Below are positions 1 to 9,509 of a stretch of 64,000 nucleotides of DNA, piece after piece. The notes under the pieces were generated by a model that saw only the letters and a program-made list of their open reading frames with translations, did not search any database and had not been told where the DNA came from. The position numbers and the translations under genes are program-made. Source of the DNA: Sphingomonadaceae bacterium (lineage in GTDB: Bacteria > Pseudomonadota > Alphaproteobacteria > Sphingomonadales > Sphingomonadaceae); assembly GCA_027533105.1 (NCBI GenBank), contig JAPZTW010000006.1, positions 62,001 through 126,000 on the forward strand, read 5' to 3'. The stretch's first letter is position 1. Every line of letters starts with the position of its first letter.

Positions 1-92
1 GATTGCCAGTGGTCCGGGCCACTGTTGTTCAGCCCGGGGACCAGCAGGACCAGAGGCTCGGGGGCGGAAGTGGCATGTCGTGAGTGGGCCAT
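1..92 (-). CDS. RBBP9/YdeN-type serine hydrolase, 5' end only
   Basis: The first 30 codons of a minus-strand gene that runs off the window, too short for the ORF track. The start ATG is at 92-90 and is preceded by a GGAG ribosome-binding site 7 bases upstream. The peptide contains LLVPGLNNSGPDHWQ, the N-terminal signature of the RBBP9/YdeN alpha/beta hydrolases (the PGL..SG..HW motif around the oxyanion hole). The catalytic Ser-Asp-His lie beyond the window, so activity cannot be judged. The gene is divergent from ccrM and shares the unusual intergenic region with it. Confidence 0.75.
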   Translation of the reverse strand, partial: MAHSRHATSAPEPLVLLVPGLNNSGPDHWQ

Positions 93-154
93 GCGGCGTC
101 TCCTGAGTGTGAGGGGAAGCCGGTCGACTCTGTATACGTCCCGGTGAGCCGCGA

Positions 155-181
155 TTTATAATCTACCAATTCAGTAGACAA
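155..181 (-). promoter_or_regulatory. Possible promoter of the RBBP9-type hydrolase
   Basis: On the minus strand, TTGTCT (181-176) and TATAAA (160-155) are separated by 15 bases; shifting the -35 by one base to TTTGTC gives 16. This lies about 60 bases upstream of the hydrolase ATG in a locally AT-rich stretch. The spacing is short for sigma-70, so this is only a candidate. Confidence 0.35.
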
Positions 182-219
182 AGAAGATTTCCTGCCCCGG
201 TGCTGAATTTTTTCTTTGT
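178..219. repeat. 8 bp inverted repeat with 26 bp centre
   Basis: ACAAAGAA (178-185) and TTCTTTGT (212-219) are exact reverse complements. The left arm overlaps the candidate -35 of the hydrolase. It could be an operator or a chance palindrome in AT-rich sequence. Confidence 0.3.
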
Positions 220-373
220 GATTCCCTCTGACCACACCCACCACATATTGAGTCCGCAGCGAATCCCGGGACTCTAGATGCTGTGTCGGACTCGCTCTGT
301 TCCGCCTCTGACTCAGCCCGAATCACAAGGATTCCTGCGGAGTCGCCCCTTGACGCGGGACTCCGGATGACTC
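220..373. promoter_or_regulatory. Phased array of 11 GANTC (CcrM) sites upstream of ccrM
   Basis: GANTC occurs at 220, 250, 261, 270, 289, 310, 320, 330, 340, 359 and 369 (first base of each), with a twelfth outlier at 126. Successive distances are 30, 11, 9, 19, 21, 10, 10, 10, 19 and 10, all close to multiples of 10 bp. The N base varies (G, A, C or T) and the spacers between sites are unrelated, so this is not a tandem duplication. A random pentamer with one free base is expected about once per 256 bp. GANTC is the target of the CcrM enzyme encoded directly downstream, so autoregulation through methylation state is the obvious inference. Confidence 0.85.
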
Positions 374-377
374 ACCC

Positions 378-386
378 TGTGGATAA
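378..386 (-). promoter_or_regulatory. Perfect consensus DnaA box
   Basis: TGTGGATAA is the exact reverse complement of the high-affinity DnaA nonamer TTATCCACA. It sits 24 bases before the ccrM ATG and 5 bases after the last GANTC site. Only one such box is visible, so a full replication origin is not supported. Control of ccrM by DnaA is an inference. Confidence 0.55.
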
Positions 387-1544
<1,158 letters not shown>

Positions 1545-1583
1545 TCCGGCGCGTACTGTCCTACTGCGGCTGAGCGGGCTAGA

Positions 1584-1624
1584 AGTGGCGGCCATGACTG
1601 CACTCCGCCCCGTCTGCCGCCACT
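1584..1624 (+). terminator. Possible ccrM terminator hairpin
   Basis: AGTGGCGGC (1584-1592) pairs exactly with GCCGCCACT (1616-1624) across a 23-base loop, 39 bases after the ccrM stop. Only TT follows the stem, so intrinsic termination would be weak. Confidence 0.35.
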
Positions 1625-1730
1625 TTCTCGGGCCAATGGGCAGCTACGGTTTTTTTGCTCCTGAACAGTGGTCCATGTGGTCCACGCCTGCGGGGTCGGG
1701 GCCGGAAATGGGGCCGGAAAGAGGGTAACG

Positions 1731-2831
1731 ATGACCAGCACTTTCTACCTCCGCCCGATTGCCCTCGCCGATTCGCCGCAGAGCGAGGATGGCGAGGCGG
1801 TGCGGCTGGCGGGCGGGCTGACCTATGCCAGCCGCTTTGCCGTGATCGAACGCGCCGGTGGCCGGGTGATCGGGCGCGAACGCTATTCGGCGGCCGAGCT
1901 GCGGGCCACGCTGGGCGATCTGCCGCAGGCCGTGCAGGAACAGTTCGCCAACCTGCAACGCGTCCACGCCCCGCTGCAATGCGGTGCGCGCACCCTGCGG
2001 CTTGACCAGCCCCAGGTCATGGGCATCCTCAACATCACGCCGGACAGCTTTTCAGACGGCGGGCAGTTCATGGACGATCCCGAGATCGCCGGGGCCCACG
2101 CCGCTGCCATGCTGGAAGCGGGCGCGGCGATCATCGACATTGGCGGGGAAAGCACGCGGCCTGGGGCTGCGGCGGTCTGGGAAGGCGATGAGCTGAAGCG
2201 CGTGGTGCCGATGGTCGAGCGGCTGGCGGCGATGGGTGCCGCGATCTCGATCGACAGCCGCCGCGCCGGGGTGATGGAGGCCGCACTGGCCGCGGGCGCG
2301 CACGTGATCAACGACGTCTCCGCGCTGCGCCACGATCCGCGCAGTCTGGACCTGGCCGCGCGTTCTGCCGCGCCGGTGGTGCTGATGCACGCCCCCGGCG
2401 ATGGCGACGATCTGCACAGCGGGGGCGGCTATGCCGACGTGGTGCTCGACGTGTTCGACTGGCTGGCGGCGCGGCGCGATGCGGCGGTCGCGGCGGGCAT
2501 CGCGCGCGAGAAGATCCTGCTCGATCCGGGCATCGGCTTTGGCAAGTCGGTGGCGGACAACCTGGCGTTGCTCAATGCCTTGCCGCTGTTCCACGCGCTC
2601 GGCCAGCCGCTCCTGCTGGGGGCCAGCCGCAAGCGGATGATCGGGGCGCTGTCGGCCGAGGCCCCGGCGCACCAGCGGCTCGGCGGTTCGCTGATGCTCG
2701 CCGCCAAGGCGCTGGAGGCCGGGGTGCAGGTGCTGCGGGTCCACGACGTGCCGGAAACCGTGCAGGCCGCGCGGGTCTGGCGCGGGCTGCGCGATGCGGC
2801 ACTGACCGACTTCAGCCAGCTAGCCGGGTGA
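1731..2831 (+). CDS. folP: Dihydropteroate synthase
   Basis: Condenses p-aminobenzoate with hydroxymethyl-dihydropterin diphosphate in folate synthesis. The family signature [16 protein letters not shown] begins near residue 95. Further motifs are [16 protein letters not shown], the INDVSAL strand, the DPGIGFGKS loop and [10 protein letters not shown]. The ATG at 1731 follows a GAAAGAGGG ribosome-binding site and is preferred over the longer 1668 ORF start. At 366 aa the protein is about 90 residues longer than typical folP because of an N-terminal extension with no motif I recognise. Its 3' end overlaps the convergent SDR gene by 12 bases. Confidence 0.93.
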   Translation: MTSTFYLRPIALADSPQSEDGEAVRLAGGLTYASRFAVIERAGGRVIGRERYSAAELRATLGDLPQAVQEQFANLQRVHAPLQCGARTLRLDQPQVMGILNITPDSFSDGGQFMDDPEIAGAHAAAMLEAGAAIIDIGGESTRPGAAAVWEGDELKRVVPMVERLAAMGAAISIDSRRAGVMEAALAAGAHVINDVSALRHDPRSLDLAARSAAPVVLMHAPGDGDDLHSGGGYADVVLDVFDWLAARRDAAVAAGIAREKILLDPGIGFGKSVADNLALLNALPLFHALGQPLLLGASRKRMIGALSAEAPAHQRLGGSLMLAAKALEAGVQVLRVHDVPETVQAARVWRGLRDAALTDFSQLAG

Positions 2832-3599
2832 AGCGGCGGACCCGGCCAGCAGGCCGCCGTCAATGTTGAACTCGGCCCCGGTGATGTAACCGGCCTCATC
2901 AGAAGCCAGCATCACCGCCACGGCCGCCACTTCCTCCACCGTGCCGAAGCGGCGCAGCGGGGTGTCGGCCACAAAGGCGGCCAGTCGCTCCGCCCGGTCG
3001 GGACCATCGCCCAGCATGGCGTCCCACATCTCGGTCAGGATCGCGGCGGGGTGGATCGAATTGCAGCGGATCTGCCAGCCCTGCTGCGCGCAATAGAGCG
3101 CGACCGACTTGGTATGGTTGCGCACCGCCGCCTTGCTGCTGGCATAGGCCGCCGCCCCGGGAATGCCGACCAGGCCCGAACGCGAGGAGATGTTGATGAT
3201 CGAGCCAGCCCCCCGCCCCTTCATCGCGGCGATGGCATACCGGCACCCCAGGAACGTGCCATCGAGGTTGGTGGCATGAACCGCGCGCCAATCGGCCAGG
3301 CTGGCATGTTCGGGATCGTGCGGGCCGGGCGAAGCCTCGAACCCGGTGATCCCGGCGTTGTTGACCAGCACGTCGCAGGTCGGGACAGCGGCGGCAAGCG
3401 CCGCCCAGTCCGCCTCCTCGCGCACGTCGAGCGGGTGGAAGGTGCAACCGACCGCAGCCGCTGCAGCCGTGCCGCCAGCGTCATCGAGATCGGTGAGGAT
3501 GACAGTGGCCCCTTCGCGCTGGAAGGCGGCCGCGATGGCGCGGCCAATGCCGCGCGCCGCGCCGGTGACGACGCAGGTCTTACCCGTAAGTCTGGGCAT
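2820..3599 (-). CDS. Short-chain dehydrogenase/reductase (SDR), classical type
   Basis: An NAD(P)-dependent oxidoreductase of 259 aa. Visible are the cofactor loop TGAARGIG near the N-terminus, the NNAG motif, a catalytic serine in NISSRSG and the active-site YASSK tetrad element. The C-terminal [12 protein letters not shown] is typical of classical SDRs. The ATG at 3599 starts directly at the Rossmann fold ([14 protein letters not shown]); the 58 extra residues in the ORF track do not resemble the family. Substrate is not predictable. Convergent and slightly overlapping with folP. Confidence 0.85.
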   Translation of the reverse strand: MPRLTGKTCVVTGAARGIGRAIAAAFQREGATVILTDLDDAGGTAAAAAVGCTFHPLDVREEADWAALAAAVPTCDVLVNNAGITGFEASPGPHDPEHASLADWRAVHATNLDGTFLGCRYAIAAMKGRGAGSIINISSRSGLVGIPGAAAYASSKAAVRNHTKSVALYCAQQGWQIRCNSIHPAAILTEMWDAMLGDGPDRAERLAAFVADTPLRRFGTVEEVAAVAVMLASDEAGYITGAEFNIDGGLLAGSAASPG

Positions 3600-3811
3600 G
3601 GAGATATCCTTGAACATGTGAACGGCAGCGCGGCGCCGACGGGCCCCGCGATCTGGTTGGAAGTTGTTCCGCCTCAGCGGTGCCGCTTGTTCACTGCAGG
3701 TCTCCTGGAAGTGCGGCCCGTTTACCGCGCACCGGTCGGAAAGGCAAATCGCCCCCGGCGTGATCGTCGTCACGGTGAAGATTCCCGGCCTATGTCATTG
3801 ACTTGTATGCA

Positions 3812-3827
3812 GGCAGGAAGACCTGCC
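3812..3827. promoter_or_regulatory. Perfect hairpin in the leader of the barrel protein gene
   Basis: GGCAGG-AAGA-CCTGCC, a perfect 6 bp stem with a 4-base loop, lies 18 bases before the ATG at 3846. It could be an RNA hairpin or an operator half-site pair. Upstream lies a TTGACT (3799-3804) with no clear -10. Confidence 0.3.
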
Positions 3828-3845
3828 AGATCTCAGGGGAAAACG

Positions 3846-4739
3846 ATGCGCAACACGATCATCGCGGCCGCACTGGCCCTTTCGCTGGCTCCGGTTACCG
3901 CCGCAGCCCAGACCGCGCCCGACCAGGACGCCGACCGCGCCGCCGACCGGCTCGACCGGACGATTGATCGCGCCTTGTCGGACCGGCGGGCTGGCCGCGG
4001 CCCCGCCGCACTCGAAAGTGCGAAGAAACCGACCTGGACCATCGAGTTCTCCACTCCGCTGGCCTTCAATTCGAACATCGGCAACGAAAGCACCGGCGCG
4101 AAGAGCTCAAGCTATGTCGACCCCACCTTCAAGCTGACCGGCCGTTGGGAAGTGGACGGCATGGCGATCACCGCCGAGGCCGGTACCAATACCCAGGCGT
4201 TCAGCAGCAATTCGAGCTATGACAATGCCACGGTCTATGGCCGCTTTGCCGTGGCCAAGCAGGACAACAAGGTTTCGGGCCAGTTCCTGCCCTATGCCGA
4301 ATACCGGGTGCTCTCGATCTACGATGGCATCTATGACCAGCATTCGATCACCCTGCACCAGTTCAGCGCCGGGGTGCGGACCACCTTCAACCTGGGCGGC
4401 AGCGAGACCGACAAGCTGAAGCTCAACCTCGCCGCCGCGCGCCGCGAGGCCAGCGTGGCCACTGCCGAGCAATGGCGCTACACCGCCTCGGCCACTTACC
4501 TGAACGGGTCGGGGCTGAGCATTTCCGCCCAGTTCCGCTTCGCCGACTTCTCGGGCGGGACCAATGCCGGCCGGATCGACAAGAACCTGCAACTCGGGAT
4601 CGGCTATGAGGTCGAGCTTGACCCCGAACTGACCCTGACGCTGGGCACGACCTTCGAACGCAACTGGTCCAATCGCGCCAACCGCGATTACACGACCTGG
4701 GACCTGGGCCCGGCGATCAGCCTGACCCGGTCGTTCTAG
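3846..4739 (+). CDS. Predicted outer-membrane beta-barrel protein
   Basis: The 297 aa product begins with a Sec signal peptide (MRNTIIAAALALSLAPVTAAAQ). A charged Asp/Arg-rich segment follows (about residues 25-60). The rest alternates polar and hydrophobic residues in strand-like runs, such as FNLGGSETDKLKLNLAAARR, with glycine/asparagine turns. It ends in SLTRSF; the C-terminal Phe is the usual barrel assembly signal. I do not recognise a named family, and the function is unknown. The start is supported by AGGGGAAA 5 bases before the ATG. Its stop is two bases from the convergent parC stop. Confidence 0.75.
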   Translation: MRNTIIAAALALSLAPVTAAAQTAPDQDADRAADRLDRTIDRALSDRRAGRGPAALESAKKPTWTIEFSTPLAFNSNIGNESTGAKSSSYVDPTFKLTGRWEVDGMAITAEAGTNTQAFSSNSSYDNATVYGRFAVAKQDNKVSGQFLPYAEYRVLSIYDGIYDQHSITLHQFSAGVRTTFNLGGSETDKLKLNLAAARREASVATAEQWRYTASATYLNGSGLSISAQFRFADFSGGTNAGRIDKNLQLGIGYEVELDPELTLTLGTTFERNWSNRANRDYTTWDLGPAISLTRSF

Positions 4740-4741
4740 GC

Positions 4742-7027
4742 CTAGAACTTGTTGTCGCGCGGGAAGCCGTTGGGCGGTAGTCGTCCAGCCGCCCCGCGCG
4801 CCACCTTCCACAGCCGCATGTCGCTTTCTGTGCGGGTGCGGCCGCTCTCGCCGCCCATCTTCCAGCTGAGGCCTTCCTCCAGCTTGAGCGTGGTCGCATC
4901 GGACAGGCCGCCGTCGCGGAAGCGTTGCAGGGTCACCCCCTGCCCCTTGGCGAGGACCGGCAGCTCTTCGAGGCTGAAGATCACCAGCTTGCGGTTGTCG
5001 CCCACCACGGCGACGTGATCGTGCTCGGGCGGGATTTCGCGCACCACGGCCAGCTTCACGCCCGGCTTGGTGGTCATCACCCCGCGGCCCTTGCGGGTTT
5101 CGGCGAGCAGTTCGTCTGCCTCGGCCGCGAAGCCGCGCCCGGCATTGCTGGCCAGCAGCAGCTGCGCCTTGGGCCGATAGACCAGCAGGCCGACGATTTC
5201 CGCCCCGGCATCGATGTCAATCATCGTCCGGATCGGTTCGCCAAACCCGCGCGCCGAAGGCAGCTTGTCGCACCCCAGGGTATAGAACCGGCCGTTGTCG
5301 CAGGCCACCAGCAGCTTGTCGGTGGTCTGGGCGTGGAGCGCGAAGGCCGGGCCATCGCCCTCCTTGAACTTGAATTCCTTGTCGAGCGGCTCGTGGCCCG
5401 AAGCGCCCCGGATCCAGCCCTTGGCCGAGAGGATCACCGTGACCGGGGCCTTCTCGATCATCGCGTCCATGCTGAATTCGACCGTCGGGGCGGCTTCGGC
5501 AATGGTGGTGCGGCGGCGGCCGAGCGCGGTATCCTCGGCATAGTCCTTGCGCAGGTTGGCCATGTCGCGCTTCAGCCGGGTACGCTGGCGGGCCGGACTT
5601 TCGAGCAGCTTTTCGAGCTCGTCCTTTTCGGCCAGCAGATCGTCGCGCTCGCGCCGGAGCTCCATTTCCTCAAGCTTGCGCAAGCTGCGCAGCCGCATGT
5701 TGAGGATTGCCTCGGCCTGGCGCTCGGTCAGGCCGAACTCGGCCATCATCACCGGTTTCGGTTCGTCCTCGGTGCGGATGATCTCGATGATCCGGTCGAG
5801 ATTGAGATAGGCGATGATATAGCCGTCGAGCAGCTCCAGCCGGTCGGCAATCTTTGCCAGGCGGTGCTGGCTGCGGCGGACCAGGATGTCGATCTGGCTC
5901 TTGATCCATTCCTGCAGCACCAGCTTCAGGCTGAGCACGCCCGGCGTGCGGCTGGCATCGAGGACATTCAGGTTGAGGCCGAACCGCGTTTCGAGGTCCG
6001 TCAGCTTGAACAGCGATTCCTTGAGCAGTTCGGGATCGACGTTGCGGCTCTTCGGCACGAAGATCAGCCGGATCTGCTCGTCCGATTCATCGCGGACGTC
6101 TTCCAGGATCGGCAGCTTCTTGTCAGCGATCAGCTGGGCGACCTGCTCGATCAGCTTGCCCTTGGGCAGCTGATAGGGGATTTCAGAGATGACCAGCTGC
6201 CAGGCGCCGCCGCCCAGTTTCTCGATCCCCGTGTCTTCCCAGGTGCCATCGGGATTGCGCCCGGTCGAGAAGCGGCCGCGCACGCGCAGCGCGCCGCGGC
6301 CGGTTTCATAAGCGCGGGAAATCACCTCGCGGCTTTCGGCCACGATCCCGCCGGTCGGGAAGTCCGGCCCCTGGAACAGCTCCATCAGCTGGGAATGCTC
6401 GGCGTGCGGATTGTCGATCAGCAGCAGGGTGGCGTCGATGATCTCGGCCACGTTGTGGCTGGGGATGTTGGTGGCCATCCCCACCGCGATCCCGCTGGAG
6501 CCATTGGCCAGCAGGTTCGGGAACAGGCCGGGGAAGATTTCCGGCTCTTCCTCTTCGCCGTTGTAGGTCGGGATAAAGTTGACCGTGCCTTCGTCCAGCC
6601 CCGCCATCAGCTGAATCGCGGTCTTGGTCAGGCGGGCTTCGGTGTAACGATAGGCGGCGGCGTTATCGCCGTCGATATTGCCGAAGTTGCCCTGCCCCTC
6701 GACCAGCGGATAGCGCAGGCTGAAATCCTGGGCGAGGCGGACCATCGCGTCATAGACCGAGGCATCGCCGTGCGGGTGATACTTGCCGATCACGTCGCCC
6801 ACCACGCGCGCCGACTTCTTGAAGGCGTCGTTGGGATTGAGCTTCAGCTGCCGCATCGCCCAGAGCAGGCGGCGGTGGACCGGCTTCAGCCCGTCGCGCA
6901 GATCGGGGAGCGAGCGCGCGGTGATCGTGGACAGGGCATAAACGAGGTAGCGTTCGCTGAGCGCGGCATCGAACGGCGCGTCAACGATGGCGTCAAAGGG
7001 ATCGGGTTCGGTGGTGTCGGTGGCCAT
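4742..7027 (-). CDS. parC: DNA topoisomerase IV subunit A
   Basis: The DNA-cleaving subunit of topoisomerase IV, which decatenates daughter chromosomes together with ParE. The winged-helix CAP domain carries [13 protein letters not shown] (about residues 83-95) and the catalytic tyrosine in AAYRYTE (Tyr at about 128). The C-terminal ~230 residues form the pinwheel domain, without the full GyrA box expected in gyrase, and the 761 aa length suits ParC rather than GyrA. Alanine occupies the place of E. coli ParC Ser80. parE is not in the window. The start ATG gives [11 protein letters not shown], a usual alphaproteobacterial N-terminus. Confidence 0.92.
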   Translation of the reverse strand: MATDTTEPDPFDAIVDAPFDAALSERYLVYALSTITARSLPDLRDGLKPVHRRLLWAMRQLKLNPNDAFKKSARVVGDVIGKYHPHGDASVYDAMVRLAQDFSLRYPLVEGQGNFGNIDGDNAAAYRYTEARLTKTAIQLMAGLDEGTVNFIPTYNGEEEEPEIFPGLFPNLLANGSSGIAVGMATNIPSHNVAEIIDATLLLIDNPHAEHSQLMELFQGPDFPTGGIVAESREVISRAYETGRGALRVRGRFSTGRNPDGTWEDTGIEKLGGGAWQLVISEIPYQLPKGKLIEQVAQLIADKKLPILEDVRDESDEQIRLIFVPKSRNVDPELLKESLFKLTDLETRFGLNLNVLDASRTPGVLSLKLVLQEWIKSQIDILVRRSQHRLAKIADRLELLDGYIIAYLNLDRIIEIIRTEDEPKPVMMAEFGLTERQAEAILNMRLRSLRKLEEMELRRERDDLLAEKDELEKLLESPARQRTRLKRDMANLRKDYAEDTALGRRRTTIAEAAPTVEFSMDAMIEKAPVTVILSAKGWIRGASGHEPLDKEFKFKEGDGPAFALHAQTTDKLLVACDNGRFYTLGCDKLPSARGFGEPIRTMIDIDAGAEIVGLLVYRPKAQLLLASNAGRGFAAEADELLAETRKGRGVMTTKPGVKLAVVREIPPEHDHVAVVGDNRKLVIFSLEELPVLAKGQGVTLQRFRDGGLSDATTLKLEEGLSWKMGGESGRTRTESDMRLWKVARGAAGRLPPNGFPRDNKF

Positions 7028-7069
7028 GGGATTTGCGCCCTAGCAGGCCGGGATTCCGCTCGCCAAGGG

Positions 7070-7402
7070 TCAGCGGCGCTGCATGTCGTGGCTTTCCCCC
7101 GGAATCCGCACCTCGAGCCCATCGAGCGCTTCGCTCAGGGTGATCTGGCAGGCGAGACGACTGGTGCGGCTGACCCCCGCGGCTAGGTCCAGCATGTCTT
7201 CCTCGTCCTCGCTGGCGCGCGGCAGGCGGGCGAACCAGTCGGGCGATACGATCACGTGACAGGTGGAACAGGCCATCTGCCCCTCGCAGGTGCCTTCCAG
7301 CGGCATGTCGGCGTTCTGGGCCACTTCCAGCAGGCAATCGCCCGCCTTGGCCTCTGCCGCAACGCGCTTGCCCTGGGCGGTGATGAAGTGAACGGCGACC
7401 AT
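7070..7402 (-). CDS. [2Fe-2S] ferredoxin, adrenodoxin type
   Basis: A 110 aa electron carrier. The iron-sulfur ligands are visible as CEGQMACSTC (C-x5-C-x2-C) and a fourth Cys in RLACQITL, the vertebrate-type/ISC ferredoxin spacing. The start at 7402 is only 2 bases after the stop of the upstream cysteine desulfurase gene, so the two are cotranscribed. This suggests electron supply for Fe-S cluster assembly, although P450 reduction is possible for the same family. The long ORF track entry to 7996 is a read-through in a desulfurase shadow frame. Confidence 0.88.
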   Translation of the reverse strand: MVAVHFITAQGKRVAAEAKAGDCLLEVAQNADMPLEGTCEGQMACSTCHVIVSPDWFARLPRASEDEEDMLDLAAGVSRTSRLACQITLSEALDGLEVRIPGESHDMQRR

Positions 7403-7404
7403 GT

Positions 7405-8496
7405 TCAAACTCCCTGGGCCTGGGCGGCGACTTCGATCGCGCGGCAGGCCGTCTCGACTTCCTCGATCGTGGTATAGCGGCCAAAGCCGAGGCGGATCGA
7501 ATTGCGCGCCTCCTTTGGCTCCAGCCCGATCGCGCTGAGCACCCGGCTTGGCGCGCCGGTGCCGCTGCCACAGGCCGACCCGGCAGAAAAGGCAATATCG
7601 CGGCAATCGCTGAGCAGGCGCGGGAAGTTCAGCCCCGCCAGCCGCAGGTTGAGGTTGCCCGGCCAGCGGGCCGCCTCGCTGCCGTTGATCGTCCAGCGCG
7701 ACAGGATCGCCCGCGCCGCGCTGGCGAGACCCGACAGGTGCTGGAAATCGGCATCCATGCGCGCCTTCGCCAGGGCTGCTGCCGCGCCGAACCCGGCACA
7801 GAGCGCGGGGGACAGCGTGCCAGAGCGCAGGCCGCTTTCCTGTCCGCCTCCCGCGATCAACGGGCCGATCTTGACCCCGTCGCGCACCCACAGCGCGCCG
7901 ATCCCCTTGGGACCATAGAGCTTGTGCGCGGTAATCGCGATCAGGTCGGCGTTCTCGGGCGAGGCCACCTTGCCCGCCCCCTGAACCGCATCGCACAGGA
8001 ACAGCGCCCCCGCTTCGTGCGCCCGTTCGGCCAGGCGTTCGACCGGCTGGATCGTGCCGATCTCGTTGTTTACCTGCATTACCGCAACCAGACCCAAGCC
8101 TTTCGGCAGGGGAACCTCTGGATCGACCAGCCCGGCCGGGCTGACCGGCAATTCGTGCAGTTCGGCCCCGCTCGCCACGGCGGCGTTGACCACGGCCGAA
8201 TGTTCGATCGCGGAATAGGCAATCCTGCCATGGTCACGGGTGCGGATCGCCTGGTTGAGCGCCTCGGTCGCCCCGCTGGTGAAGATCACCCGGCCACCCT
8301 TCGGAAGGAGTTCGGCAACCTGTTCGCGCGCCACTTCCACGGCTGCTGCTGCCGCCCGGCCAGCGCGGTGCATCGAGTGCGGATTGGCAAAGCCCATAGT
8401 CTCCGGGCCAGCGAGCCACGGCAGCATCGCCTGCAGCGCCTCGGGCGCCAGCGGCGTCGTCGCCTGGTGGTCAAGATAGATCGGCTGGGAGGGCAT
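7405..8496 (-). CDS. Cysteine desulfurase (NifS/IscS-like)
   Basis: A PLP enzyme of class V aminotransferase fold that releases sulfur from cysteine. The N-terminal YLDHQATTPL, the PLP-lysine motif TAHKLYGPKGIGAL, the RSGT substrate loop and the catalytic cysteine in SAGSACGSG are all visible. At 363 aa it is slightly shorter than IscS (about 400). Its partner ferredoxin follows within 2 bases. The usual iscR/iscU/suf genes are not adjacent, so it may serve a dedicated role rather than the main pathway. A TATATAG element lies about 35 bases upstream on the minus strand. Confidence 0.88.
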   Translation of the reverse strand: MPSQPIYLDHQATTPLAPEALQAMLPWLAGPETMGFANPHSMHRAGRAAAAAVEVAREQVAELLPKGGRVIFTSGATEALNQAIRTRDHGRIAYSAIEHSAVVNAAVASGAELHELPVSPAGLVDPEVPLPKGLGLVAVMQVNNEIGTIQPVERLAERAHEAGALFLCDAVQGAGKVASPENADLIAITAHKLYGPKGIGALWVRDGVKIGPLIAGGGQESGLRSGTLSPALCAGFGAAAALAKARMDADFQHLSGLASAARAILSRWTINGSEAARWPGNLNLRLAGLNFPRLLSDCRDIAFSAGSACGSGTGAPSRVLSAIGLEPKEARNSIRLGFGRYTTIEEVETACRAIEVAAQAQGV

Positions 8497-8629
8497 GATC
8501 GCTTGTCGTTGCTTTTCGGACAGTCGTTTCTATATAGCGCCTCTCTCCCGTTCATAGCCCTATCCGGCCCGGCAGGCCATTTTCCGGCCGCCGCGGATCG
8601 GGCGTCAGTCGAAAGCAGGTACCAAGCCG

Positions 8630-9286
8630 ATGCCGTCAGTCATCTTCCCCGGTCCCGAAGGTCGCCTCGAAGGGCGTTTCCAGCCCGCCTCGCGTCCGCG
8701 CGCGCCGGTCGCCATGATCCTGCACCCGCACCCCCAGGCGGGCGGGACAATGAACGATCGCATCACCATGGCGATGTACAAGACCTTCCAGGCGCGCGGC
8801 TTTGCCACCCTGCGGTTCAATTTCCGCGGCGTCGGTCGCAGCCAGGGCAGCTTTGACAACGGCATTGGCGAACTGTCCGATGCCGCCGCCGCGCTCGACT
8901 GGGTGCAGTCGATCCACCCCGAAGCCAGCACGACCTGGATCGCGGGCTACAGCTTTGGCGCGCTGATCGGCATGCAGCTGCTGATGCGCCGCCCGGAAAT
9001 CCGCGGCTTCATCTCGGTCGCCCCGCCGGCGAACATGTACGATTTCAGCTTCCTCGCCCCCTGCCCGGCCTCGGGCATCATCATCCAGGGCGCGGCCGAT
9101 ACGGTGGTGACGCCCGGCGCGGTGCAGAAGCTGGTCGACAAGCTGCGTACGCAGAAGCACATCACGATCCACCATGACGAAGTGCCGCGCGCCAACCACT
9201 TCTTCGAGAACGAGCTGGATGACATGATGCGGGCGGTCGACAATTACCTCGACATGCGCCTCGCGCCGGATTGCCCGATCCGGTAA
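8630..9286 (+). CDS. Alpha/beta hydrolase, COG2945-like
   Basis: A 218 aa cytoplasmic hydrolase. HPHPQAGGTM gives the oxyanion region, GYSFGALIG the nucleophile elbow (Ser in GxSxG), an Asp in QGAADTVV and a His in RANHFF complete a plausible triad. The start MPSVIFPGPEGRLEG matches the family's short N-terminus. Its natural substrate is unknown. It is divergent from the cysteine desulfurase, with about 130 bases between the starts. Confidence 0.8.
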   Translation: MPSVIFPGPEGRLEGRFQPASRPRAPVAMILHPHPQAGGTMNDRITMAMYKTFQARGFATLRFNFRGVGRSQGSFDNGIGELSDAAAALDWVQSIHPEASTTWIAGYSFGALIGMQLLMRRPEIRGFISVAPPANMYDFSFLAPCPASGIIIQGAADTVVTPGAVQKLVDKLRTQKHITIHHDEVPRANHFFENELDDMMRAVDNYLDMRLAPDCPIR

Positions 9287-9302
9287 CTGGCCAGACCGCT
9301 GA

Positions 9303-9509
9303 TCAGGTCGGCGTTTCAGCCGCCTTGGTAACCGGCGCCTCGCCCGAGGCGTCGGGGATCGTCCAGATTCCGACATTGAGTGCTGCCACCAGCGCCAGGA
9401 TCACCAGTAGCATGGCCTTGCGCCGGTCTCCGCGCCGCCATTGCAGCACGGCCCCGGCGCCCAGCACCAGAACGGCCAGCATCAACAGGGCCAGTACGGT
9501 CTCGATCAT
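9303..9509 (-). CDS. Small membrane protein
   Basis: A 68 aa protein with two hydrophobic stretches: residues 3-21 (ETVLALLMLAVLVLGAGAV) and about 33-51 (MLLVILALVAALNVGIW), separated by a basic loop QWRRGDRRK. The ATG overlaps the stop codon of the DUF937 gene (ATGA), indicating translational coupling. No family is recognised. The short hydrophilic tail ends AAETPT. Confidence 0.65.
   Translation of the reverse strand: MIETVLALLMLAVLVLGAGAVLQWRRGDRRKAMLLVILALVAALNVGIWTIPDASGEAPVTKAAETPT

Noticed and set aside
1-24. Hairpin at the window edge (CAGTGG...CCACTG) as part of a small RNA
   Set aside because: It lies inside the coding start of the RBBP9-type hydrolase.
29-244. 71 aa minus-strand ORF in the ccrM upstream region
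   Set aside because: Different frame from the clear RBBP9-type start at 92, no ribosome-binding site, no family resemblance, and it crosses the array of regulatory sites.
1670-1688. GTGGTCCATGTGGTCCAC as a palindromic operator upstream of folP
   Set aside because: It is a direct, not inverted, repeat of TGGTCCA with only 9 bases offset, and could be chance.
4925-7186. 753 aa plus-strand ORF opposite parC
   Set aside because: A long open frame antisense to a firmly identified gene; its His/Gln/Gly-rich composition is typical of antisense frames in GC-rich genes.
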